From Alligator mississippiensis (taxonomy: Eukaryota; Chordata; Crocodylia; Alligatoridae), in NCBI RefSeq assembly GCF_030867095.1, contig NC_081824.1, positions 144,179,433 through 144,243,432 on the forward strand: DNA of 64,000 nt, read 5' to 3'. The notes beneath the pieces were generated by a model. It had not been told where the DNA came from and made no database searches. It worked only from the letters and a program-made list of their open reading frames with translations. The translations under genes and the position numbers were made by a program. Each line of letters begins with the position of its first letter. Position 1 is the first letter of the stretch. Positions 46,301-58,300 of the stretch are shown here, piece by piece.

Positions 46301-49300
46301 TTATTGTGGACGTGGATTTGGTGGTTGTACTAAGCATGTTTTGTAAACCAAAAAGAAATAAAATAACAAGATTTAACATCTTGCTTGAATATGCAAAGCC
46401 CAGTGAGTAATGTAAAGCAATCCATGGTTTAGTACAGCCCCAGATTTGCAGAAAATTTGTGGTTCAGTACAGAATCATCATCCGGTACCATACTGGTTTC
46501 TCTTTTTTGTTCTTTTAGGCTTTTCACCTTCTTCTGGGGTCTCTTCCCACCTACTTTCCACGATGCCACCACTTCCAAGATCTGCTGCCACTTTATTTCC
46601 TGTCCAGCTCCCTTCAGAAAATTCTCCACAAGTCCAGAGCCATGGACACTTGCAAACTGATCCCTTAATAATGTGTCCACCCCTGCAAAGAGGTTCCCCA
46701 GTTTCTTCACCAAACAATAGCTGTGCAGAAACCTCAGGAGAGAATCCACAACTTCCAGGTCCAGGTTGGTAATGAACTGCAGCAGTGGAAATCTGCACTC
46801 ATGAACAATGTGCAAAGCATCAGGATTTTTGCCTTTACTTTCCATTTTGACTTTCATGATTTTTTTAATGTTGCTTTAAAAACTTTTAAATTAAGGGTCT
46901 TTTCATTCATTTTTGTTTTGTTTTGTTTTGCCTCTCCATGTTTGGAAATGGTGGCCATGTTGTTTCTAGTACTAACAGAGAAATCAGAGGCCTTGTTTCT
47001 ATGGAATGGATACAGGTGGAATAGAAAAAGTTTAGATTAAAAAGGAAAAGTAGTTACAGCTGTAAGGAATGTGGTATCTTCTAAGAGAGAAAGTTTAAAG
47101 GGAACCAGTGTGGCTTCCAGTGATCATAGACTCAGAAAAGTCATGTCTGGAAAGGACCGCTAGGCTAACTACACACACTCAAGGGCATTAGGGGGAGGTT
47201 ACATTGGATCAAAATGGCTGCCTGATATCAGGTAAATCAGGATGCGCGGGGGGGGGGGGAGGCTGGCAGAGGAGTTGGGGGCCCAGCAGGCTGGAGGGGA
47301 ATGGGGGTCTACCAGGGGATGGGCAGGTTCCCCCCCACAGGTGGAGTAGTTCCTGGGGCTGTTGCTACACTCACACACACTTCATAATGCTACTGAAATT
47401 GGGCACATGGACAGTTACTACAGAGCTAAGGCTCAGTAAATCCTTTGGTAATTGTGAGTAGTGGTAACACGGTATATGGGGTTACATGACATTATTTGGC
47501 TGCAAGTGGGGCTGCAACTGGAAACATTTTGAGGACTGCTCCTATAACTATCACAATATAGTGCTATAGTACACCAAAAGATCCCAAGGCCCTAGCTCAG
47601 CAGGGTAGTTAAGCCCATTTTTTGAGCATGTGAGTCCATTTCTGAGCATGTGAGTAGTGCACTTGGCTTTAGTGGGATTGTGTGTGCTTAAGGTTTGCTA
47701 CATGCTTAAGTGCTCTGGTGAACAAGGCAATGGTGATGAGTGTTTTTTTTTCAAAAGCAGTTACAGCACTTTAATTGAAAATATTTTATTTTAAGCTGGT
47801 TCTCTGAACATAGGGGCACACCCAGAGCCATTATCTCTGTGTCCTGGGAGCCCCACAAAAAGACTTTCTAGACAAGATGCTCTAGAAGAGGAAATAACAG
47901 CAGACAAAGGTAAATACCAGAAAGGATTTGAGCAATATATTCTTATATGCTATTGTGAACAACTAAACTTGATGAAAACATTGAACAGGGCTGTGAATCC
48001 GTGGAGGGGTCTTGAAGAATGGCTCCAATTACTCTTGCATCTGTTGCTCCTTCCTCTCAGTTAGAAAATCCCAGTGCTAGAGCAGCTCTGGGATTAGTGA
48101 GTTCCCTTTGACTCTCTTTGCAGCAGACCCTCTAAGGTAAGGCAAACTGCCTGGCTCAGTTCATGGGACACATGGGTTGGGGGTCAAGGGACCTGGGTTT
48201 GGTTTCCAGTTCCACCATTTCCAGGCTGTTTAACTCAGATCAAGTCACTTGCCCTCTCTGGCTAGTTTTCAGCTAGTGCCAGTGAGCACTGCTTTGTTAT
48301 CTTCTCCTGCAGCCCCTGCCCTAAACTGAACTAAAGCTGGTATATTTGAAAAAAGGTGGCAGTACAGCTTGCTCTCCCTCAGAAAAGAAGTGATTCTCCC
48401 CTAGTCAGGCTGGCACAAGGAGGCTTAAGTTAGTTCTCTCTGCACCTTTGTGGGTGAATCTGATGCTGTGGTCCCTGGCAGATGTTAATTTAGATGTATA
48501 ATGGGGTTTGAGGAATTGTATCCTGGATCCCAAAAATCACACATTCTGTCATGCCAGATATTTAAAATCTGGCATGGCAAGACACACGGTATTTTTGGGA
48601 CCTGGGAGAAAATTCCCAAGATCCCATTGTGTGCCTGGACCTTTAAAGCAGAGCCAGACAGCCCACTCTTGGGGACTGGTTGCTGGAGATAGGTTGCCCA
48701 GTGCAGCTTTAAGCTTGTCAGAACCATCTTTTGGGCAGGTTTGACATTTTATCAGATGAAAAATGGCTCAATATGTGACATGCTACACTTTATCATGCAA
48801 GTAATACGTTAATGGCATGATAAATATAACAATTGCCAGAGGTTTAAAGAAGCTGAGTTGCACTGTATTAAACATGGATGGATTCCTTTTCTCAAGGAGC
48901 AAAATCCTGTCCGTTGTGTCAAGTGAAGTAGCAAGGCATGATGGGGTTGGAATGTACTGGGTGGGAGAGAGAGAAAATCAAGAACTCCCCACCCCACCCC
49001 CATCAGTAGCACTTGTTGCATTTCCACCCGAAAAGAGTGGACATTGTAGCTACCAGCTCTACATGCAATGTGTATAACAGGAACGATCAGGTCCAGGCCT
49101 TCTCTAAGATTACAGGTTTTATTACTTGAGTTACAGGAGTCATTCTACTAGAGGCTAGTGCTAAAGTTATGGCTTTTGAAATGGCAACTAACCCATTTCA
49201 GTGAATATAGTCAGCTGCTTCAGTTAGAAGGGTGTGGGGCTTGTAGGCTTTTCTTTTACAAGTTAAAAAAACCCAAACAGGCAGCTCTGTTATCCATTTG

Positions 49301-52300
49301 GGGGCATCTAATCTGGAGGTAGTGACAGAAATCAGAAAGAGCAAAGTGTGTCATACTACCTTCTAGCCATGGCTATTAAACACTAGTATGGCTAGTAGGG
49401 GTGTGCTAAACAGGCTGTATTCGATCCGGATTTGGATTTGGCCTGAATCAGGGACAGCGATTCGATTTATTGATTCGGATCACTGTCCCCATTTGATTCG
49501 GCTAAATCTGAATCTGAAGATTTGATGCTGATTCACAGAATCAGCAATTCAGCCATAGACACAGCTTTAAATATTTTTTCTACATACCTCAAGGTACCAG
49601 GCATGGCTCGTGACCACTGCAATGGTGGGGTGGATGGAGTGTCCCACAGGAGCATGGGGGGCTTTCTGCGTGCTCGGTGGCGAACCTGGAAGTAAACTGG
49701 AAATACTTCCAGTCCACTTCCAGGTCCACCACCGAGCACGTGGGGGACCACCCCCCATCACCCCGGCTTGGCGATTGGCTGCAGGAGGACCCCAGGTGCC
49801 CCCCCAGACCCAGGAGGCACCAGTTGCAGAGCCAGAGGGTGGGGGGTGGGGTCCCCCGCACACTCCCTAGCGGACCCAAAAGTGGACCGGAAATGCTTCT
49901 GGTCCACTTCTGGGTCCGCTGCTGAGCGCACTGGGGACCCCCCCTGCATTCCCGTGGAACGCTCCATCAGCCCCACCATCTCAGCATTCATGAGCCACCT
50001 GGTACCTTGAGGTATGTAGAAAAAACATTGAAAGCTGTGTCTATGTCCAAATCATTGAATCTTTCCAAATCTCTTCGAATGGATTCGGACAGATTAAAGG
50101 GTCTCCTGGTTCAATTTGAATTCAGAGATTTGGCTGCCGAATCAGGGCGAATCTCTGCCAACTCGAATTAGCAATCGAAGCTTCGCACAGCCCTAATGGC
50201 TAGTATGTGTGCAGAAATCAATTTCTCAGAATTCTGTTAGTTTAATGCTCAATCCTGCCAGCTGCTGAGAACTCTCATCCAAAAGTTACAAAGCCTGCAA
50301 GCACTTGCTTACGTATAAACACACAAGTATTCCTTTGATTTGAATGAGATTTGTCAGGCCCCTGCCACATGTTACACTTCCTAAGTAATTAACCACTTAA
50401 TCATGTCTTAAATTGTGGCCCAGTCATATGATCAATCAGTTAATGGCATGATAAAGTGAGAAATAAGCCACAAAATTCTTCCACAAAACTCTGTTAACCT
50501 TGTGACTGGGTCCTATTACACCATTAATTGAATGTTTGCAGGTGTGCCCATATAGTTTCATAGTTGGTAGGGTCGGAAGGGACCTGAGCAGATCATCAAG
50601 TCCAACCCCCTGCCATAGGCAGGAAAGAGTACTGAGGTCAAACGACCCTGGCAAGGTGATTATCTAGCCTCCTTTTGAAGACCCCCATGGTAGGAGTGAG
50701 CACCACTTCCCTTGGAAGTTGGCTCCAGATCCTAGCCGCCCTAACTGTGAAGTAGTGCCTCCTGACGTCTAGCCTGAACCTACTCTTAGTCAACTTATGG
50801 CCGTTATTCCTAGTTACTCCTGGTAGTGCTTTGGGAAATGGGGACTCTCCTGTTCACTGCTGGTCACCCTTGGTAAGTTTATAGATGGCCACCAGGTCCC
50901 CTCTCAGCCTTCTCTTGTGGAGGCTGAACAGGTTCAGGTCTTGTAGCCTCTCCTCGTAAGGCCTGCCCTGCTGCCCCTGACCATGTGAGTGGCCCTCCTC
51001 TGGACCCTCTCAGTGCTGTCCACATCCCTCCTGAAGTGCGGCGCCCAGAACTGGATGCAGTACTCTAACTGCAGCCTGACCAATGTCACATAGAAAGGGA
51101 AGATCACCTCCTTGGACCTGCTTGTGGTGCATCTGTGGACGCATGACAAGGTGCGAGTAGCCTTACTGACCACATCCTCACGTTGGCGGCCCATGTTCAT
51201 CTTGGAATCAATAGTGACTCCAAGATCCTTTTCTGCCTCTGTGCTGACAAGAAGGGAGTTCCCCAGCCTGTAGGTACGCTGCTGGTTCTTCCTCCCTAGG
51301 TATCTTACACTTGTCAGTATTGAAACCCATCCTATTCTCATCCTCCCACCCTTGTAACCTGTCCAGATCTAGTTGTAGCCTGTCCCTCCCTTCCAGCATG
51401 CCCACTTCTCCCCACATCTTAGTTTCACCTGCAAATTTGAACAAGGTGCTTTTCACCGTCTTGTCCAAGTTGCTGATGAAGATGTTGAACAGTGCGGGCC
51501 CGAGGACCGAGCCCTGGGGGACTCCATTGCCCACATCCCTCCAGGTCAAAAATGACCCGTCCACCACCACTCTGTGTGTGTGGCCCTGCAGCCAATTTAC
51601 AACCTATCTGACTGTGTAGGTATCGACGCCATAGTCGCCTCATTTTTTAATGAGAATGGGGTAAGAGACAGTGTTGAAGGCCTTCCTAAAGTCCAGAAAG
51701 ACTATGTCTAGAACACCTGCATCCAAGGTTTTTGTGACCTGGTCATAGAAGACCACCAGGTTGGTCTGACAGGACCTGCCTCTAATGAACCCATGTTGGT
51801 TGCCCCTAAGCATAATCTCCCCTGCTGGTCCCTCACAGATGTGCTCCCAGATAATTTCCTCAAAGAGCTTCCCCAGGACCAAGGTATGACTAACAGGCCT
51901 ATAGTTTCCTGGGTCCTCCTTCCTCCCTTTTTTATAAATGGAGACCACATTGGCCCTTTTCCAGTCCTCTGGCACCTCACCAGAACACTACGAGTGCTGG
52001 TAAAGCCATGCCAGGGGTCCCACAATGACCTCTGCCAATTCCCTCAGCACCCTGGGGTGGAGATCATCTGGACCTGCTGATTTGAACACACCCAGTCCCA
52101 CCAGAAGTTCCCTAACTAGGTCCTCTCTGACCCTGGGCCTGGCTGCGCCTCTCCTGGCTTCGTCTGGAATCCCGGTGCGGGGAATGTCCCAATCCCTGCT
52201 CAGAAAAATGGAGGCAAAGAATTTGTTAAAGAGGTCAGTTTTATTGTCTGGTGCAGAGAAAACCCTGGATGTAGGGGGTCCAGCTGGGAGTCTGAGCACA

Positions 52301-55300
52301 TACACAAGCTTGAATTCCTAACGCTTTAGCTCTGGAGTCAGCACACACTCCCCTAGGCCACACAGGCAGGCCTAGGGAGCTGATGGGGCTCCCAGCCCTG
52401 GGGTCATACCATGCTCCTCTGAGCACAACTGATGATGCTTCCAGCTGTGGGGGTGCACCAGGCATGAGAGCCCGGTTCAGCTCATGGGCTCCCAGCCACG
52501 GGACCTCATGGTGCATCCCTGTGGCTGGGTTCCTGGATCACCTGACAGGGCTCCTAACTGCGGGAGTTTGCTGCTTGCTGGTGCAGGGGGAGCCTGTGAT
52601 CATGATACCAGGCTCCCCCTGCACCAGCAAGAAAATGTGATGGGATCTATCATATGTTCCCCAATTACACCTTCTTCCATGTACATATGGCATGGCAGGA
52701 AGCATGATTGTGATGATCATGCCTCAGTTTCCATCACACCTGTACCTGCATGTCTAGCTGGGGCCCAGGGAACATCCATTAAATCCTTTTAATGTTTTCC
52801 TCTTTTTGGTCATTAGACTTAGCAGTGAGATATATTTAAGTATATTTTATTCTCCATTTAGGTAATTTTAACTTTTTCCATGAAGCACTTTCAAAATATA
52901 TAAAAAAAATCTTAGACTATGTAGAAAACAATGAAGAAAAAAATTAAGGCTGTATATTGACACCTATTCTGACATATAGATAAAGATCTACTAGAGGAAG
53001 AGGCTTGCCTTGAAGCCTTGCCTGCCATTGAAGAAAAAGGAGGAGAACAAATTGATGAACAGATTCCCCTTTCACCCTTTGGCATAAGAATCAAGACAAG
53101 GAATAGAAATCTGGAAGACAGGTGAGGAATGGGTTTAGTTTGAGACAAAATTGAAGTTATCTGTAAAATAGTTTTCTAGCTTTGCTTGCTGTGATACATG
53201 TACAGTTACGGTTTCAGATGTTAGCATATTGGTGGGTTTTATGTACAAAGATTCTCTCCCTAGAACGACAGTGGCTTGTAAGCATAGGCAGAGGTGAGAC
53301 AAATCTGTGGCTCTGTGGTGGGACTGCCAGGTCCAGAATAGAAACATCACTGACAATATTTAGCTGGCTCTTAGAATAAAGCCAAGTAGGAGAGGCCTAT
53401 GTGTCTGGTGGGAATGTGGTAACTATGAGCACAGTTCAAACCTATCTACAGTCTTCAGACTTACCAGCCAAACAAATAAGTAAAGACTTAACAAGAGGTC
53501 TTTTCATATACTTTTCCCTTAGGACTTGTCACTTTCTGCTACCTTCCCTTATTTTTCTTCTTTCTTTCTTTTTGTGTCCTATATAGTAAAACTCTGGCTC
53601 AGCGAGAGTTAGCATCAGAAACAAAAACTGTATTTTGTATCCTGCTGTTTTTTTCTCTTCCCTTTTGTGGGTTTATTTTGTTTTGCTTTAAAGAAAAATG
53701 GGTCAGACTTCAACTGCAATAAGAATTCAAGGCCATCTAAGCTAAACTTTTCCCTTTTCTCCCTAAATGGACCTTTTGCTTTTGCAGAAAAGGGAACCAC
53801 ATCAGAGGGACAACTGAAGATCTGAATAACAGGCCAGGGCAGCACAGCAAGTACAAACATTTTAGTGCCAATACAGATCTATGTAAAAGCTTACTTCAAA
53901 ATGTTCCTGCAATAACAGAAAGGGAAATAATCATGACAATAATGCAATGCAAAAACTTGAGGATGTCATACATGCATAAGACAGCTTCACAGGATCTTAA
54001 CTTCCTTTAGAAAATCACCTCTGTAATTAGGTCACTGATTTAGTGCTCTCTGGGTGTGTCTGCATGAGACACTAAATGCACAGTAGACTAATTTTACTGC
54101 ACATTAGTGTGTCACACCAAAAGTTGTGCTATTGTGCTAATGCATGGTAGAATTAGTCTGCTGTGCATTAGTGTCACTAAAAAGACATGCACCAGTGCTA
54201 CTGCATAGTAGCTCCAGTTACTGTGCATTCAGTCAGTACCTGTTATTACAGGTACTAAATTTAATATGCAGTAACTGTGGAGCATTAATGCATGTGTAGA
54301 CATGTCCTCTGAGGCTCAGTGCATAGATGATTTAGGCTATAATGCACATTGCAGCTAATGATGAAGAACAAGAGTAGTCTTAAGGAACAAGATTTTTTTT
54401 TATACTTTAGCTTGATCACTAAAATAGATATTCTATTTGAGGAAACTCAGGGTTGCATTTTTCAGTGGGCCTTAATCTATCCTTTGTTTGCTCACATGAA
54501 ATTTTGCACATGCAGATGATATTTCAGATACTTTAACCATCTCATAAACCATCTAAAGGCATGTCCAAACATGCAGGCATGTGCATCTGCAACAGCTCAA
54601 ATAGGAGCGGCACAAATTTGAGCCAGGGATTTTTGCCTCAGCGCACATGCCCAGAAATGCGCTTTGGTGTGGGGCAAGTCATGCCACTTGGGGCAAAATA
54701 ACCCTGCCCAGCTCCTCCTGGGTCTGCAGCCAGGGGGAGTTAGAGCTGGGGCCAGCACCTTTCCTGGCCCCAACAGTATAAAAAGCTGCCCTGGCAAGCA
54801 GCTCAGGGCTGCTTGCTTCCAGGAGCTTCTGGGGCTTGGCCAATTGGTATCTGGGGACACTAGCCCCTTGTGCCAGCTAGACTGCTGAAGCAGCCCTAAT
54901 CGAGAGTTCCCTGCACCCTCTACTCACTGCAGCAGTCTGGCAGCAGGGGCAGCTGCCTGGATATGACCTGCTGTGACCTGCGACAGTATGTGACCCCAAG
55001 GCTGTGTGCCTGCCAGACCCAGATGGGGACTACACGGCCACAGCCAAGGCATCCGCACGTCTGATCTAGCTGCCAGCAGGCTGTGACTGCACAGTTGGCC
55101 TTTGTGTGGCATTACTGTCATGTGTGCCTTCACCCTGCCATCTGGGCAGCTATTGCCCAGATGTTCTCAGTGTGGTGGCCTGCTTTGAACTGTCAAAGCA
55201 TGTCATTCTGGCCCCAAGTGCCCAGGAGGTCAGCCACCTCCAGCTGGGTCCCAGGTGCCAACTCTGAGCAGGCTTCTCTGCCTGGGTCCTGCCACTTGCC

Positions 55301-58300
55301 TCACTAGCAGGAATCCTGGCATTCCCTATTTAAAAACTACAAAATCTCTGATAAAAAATCCCAAATTCACTCTTTAAATACCCCCAAATCCATGTTATTC
55401 TACAATTCATACAAAAGACCACTAGAGAGAGAGAGAAATCAGTTGGGCAATGTTTTATTGATATATTTACAATGTTAAAGCAATTTGGAAGCCTACCAGT
55501 ATCTCTATCATCACAATAAAATAAATTCTAAATATTTATATGTTTTGATGTTTGCTTTTGATTTTCTTATCATAGAACAGTTAGAACTCACCCCACCCCT
55601 TCACTAACTAGGATGTGGGGACAGCTGCCCCCGCAGTCACAGCTCCTGCCAGCAGGTCTCATCCTGTCTGGCAGCTGGGCACAATGGGTGTGTGATGGGT
55701 GGATGTGGGGTTTGCAGGAGGGGGGTGGGAAGGGGTGTGGGGGGATATGGGTGGGTGTGGGCTGTGTGGGTAGGTGTGGGGGGACTGTGGGGTGTGGGGC
55801 TGCTCAAGAGTGGTGGGTCCCCTACCCCCCCGCAGAGCCCACATGCTCCTTTGCAGGGCCCACGTGCCCCCCGCAGGGCCCCAGCCCCCCTGCAGGGCCC
55901 ACATTCCCCCCTGTACAGCCCACATGCCCCCCTGCAGGGTCCCAGCTCCTTGGCTTGGCGCACAGCTCACCTGCAGCAACAGCGACCATTGGGGTGCTCG
56001 GGGCCTCCTGGCACAGCCATGCTGAGCTGGGCCAGGTCCATGTGATATGGCACGGGGGGCTATGACAGGAGGCCCTGAGTGCCCAGATGGCTGCTGCTGC
56101 TGTAGGTGAGCTGTGGGCTGTGGCAGGGGGGCATGTAGTCCCTGTGGGGGGGTGGCCCACCCCTCCCGAGCTGCCCCCCCACCACGGTCCCCTGCACTCT
56201 CACAGCCCCCCATCCCTCCAGCCCTCCCACACCCTACTTACCTGGATTGGAGCCCGGGTCCAGGTTGCTGCAGCCTGCATTGCTGTTTGCCCTGCATAGG
56301 CAGGCAGTGTGCTCAAGCATCGGGGCAAGGGGCAGCCATAGAGATGCTCTGGCTGGCTACCAGAGCATCTCTTTGGAGGACCCGAGCCTTCGGTTGCCTC
56401 AGGGCACGGTCCTGGACCATGTCCTGCCCTGCCTTTTTTTTTTTTTTTTTTTGGGTGGGGGTTGATACCTGGATATCCAGGTAGCAAATTTTGAGCCCAC
56501 GCTGCAAACATTTTTTTGTTCCCAGCGTGCCTCTTGCTGCGTCTCAAACTGCTTTGAGACATGGCAAGAGGCATGTGTGGGATCATCTGGACGTGCCCTA
56601 AAAAACTATCATATGGGTTTTTCCTTTATAAGTTGTTAAAGACCTAATGATAAACAGAAGAGGGGGACTTGTTAGAAAGAACATTGCTGACTTTTACTTT
56701 TCAAGTGCTTTACCTGTTTGCCTTCTTTTTCTGTGTCTTAAATAGAAAGGAAATAGATTTTAATAGTGATTCATAGAATCATAGAATCATAGAAGTAGGG
56801 TTGGAAGGGACCTTGTAGATCTTCAAGTCCGACCCCCTGCCTGGGCAGGAGAGAAACTGGGCTTAAGTGACCCCAGCCATGTAGACATCGAGCCGCTTCT
56901 TAAAGACCCCCAGAGTAGGAGCCAGCACCACTTCCCTTGGAAGTTGATTCCAGATCCTATCCGCCTTAACTGTGAAGTAGTTCCTACGGATGTCTAATCT
57001 GAACCTACTCTCCAACAACTTGTGGCCGTTATTTCTTGTTATCCTGGGGGGCGCTGGGGGAAACAAGGTCTCCCCCAAACACTTCTGGTCCCCCCTAGTG
57101 AGTTTATAGACGGTCACCAGGTCCCCCCTCAGCCTTCTCTTGTGAAGGCTGAACAGGTTCAGGTCCCGTAGCCTCTCATTGTAGGGTCTGCCCTGCTGTC
57201 CCCGGATCATGTGGGTGGCCCTCCTCTGGACCCTCTCAATGGATCCACATTCCTCTTGAAGTGGGGTGCCCAGAACTGGACACAGTACTCCAGCTGTGGC
57301 CTGACCAGTGTCGTGTAGAGGGGGAGGATCACCTCCTTGGCCTTACTTGAGATGCACCTGTGGATGCACGATAGGGTCCGGTTAGCCCTGCTGACCGTGA
57401 CCTCGCATTGTCGGCCCATGTTCATCTTGGAGTCAGTGATGACTCCAAGATCCCTTTCTGCCTCCGTGCTCTCAAGAAGGGAGTTTCCCATCTTATAAGT
57501 GTGTTGCTGGTTACTACTGCCCAAGTGCAGCACCCTGCACTTGTCCGTATTGAAACGCATCCTGTTTTTGTCAGCCCACCCTTGCAACCTGTCCAGGTCT
57601 TTCTGCAGTCTTTCCCTCCCTGCTAGCGTGCCCACCTCACCCCAGATTTTGGTATCATCAGTGAATTTGAACAGGTTACTTTTCACCCCATCGTCCAAAT
57701 CGCTGATAAAGAAATTGAAGTTATTGTTAAAATGGGATTGTGATCTAAGAAAACCTGATGTGAAATCCTGAAATATATTTGACATTTCACTCCTACAGCA
57801 GGTGCTTTTTTAACATTTTATTCCTTGTTGAGCTTGGAGAGAGCTCCTTATTACTGCATCAGGAGACTGCCTTTCCTATGGTAACCCCCTTCATTGTTGC
57901 TTCCCCTTTCCCTGCCCAGATTAGCCGTGTGTAAAGCAGGAACCATATATTTTCTTGGAGAACCTTTACACTGAATTGCAGCCTTAGAATTCCCCATCAG
58001 ACTGTGGAGACTCACTTCCACTGTCTGTATTGCTTTCACAGTCCTTCTGAGAGCGCTGCTTGTAAGCACACACCACTTTTGCTCCATGCATGTCACACCT
58101 AGAAACAAGGCGGTAAAGTTGGTCTGAAGGCTGTACCCCACATCTGGTGTGCTTGAGAACAAGTGGCAGGCAGTACCCTCGGTACAACTTTATTGCCTTA
58201 TTTCTGCATTTGGTGCATGTGGAACAGCAGTGGTTGGGTAGGGCCATGCCTCTGGATGGTGCTATCCAGCATGCCATGGAAGCAGTGTACACATTCCCAG

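Noticed and set aside
50934-52305. Frames resembling reverse transcriptase as a host gene
   Set aside because: They are pieces of a broken, 5'-truncated CR1 LINE with frame shifts and a lost catalytic motif.
55613-56586. Frames of 108-184 codons on both strands
   Set aside because: They are products of tandem GC-rich repeats in the 54558-56599 element; low-complexity Pro/Gly/Cys translations.
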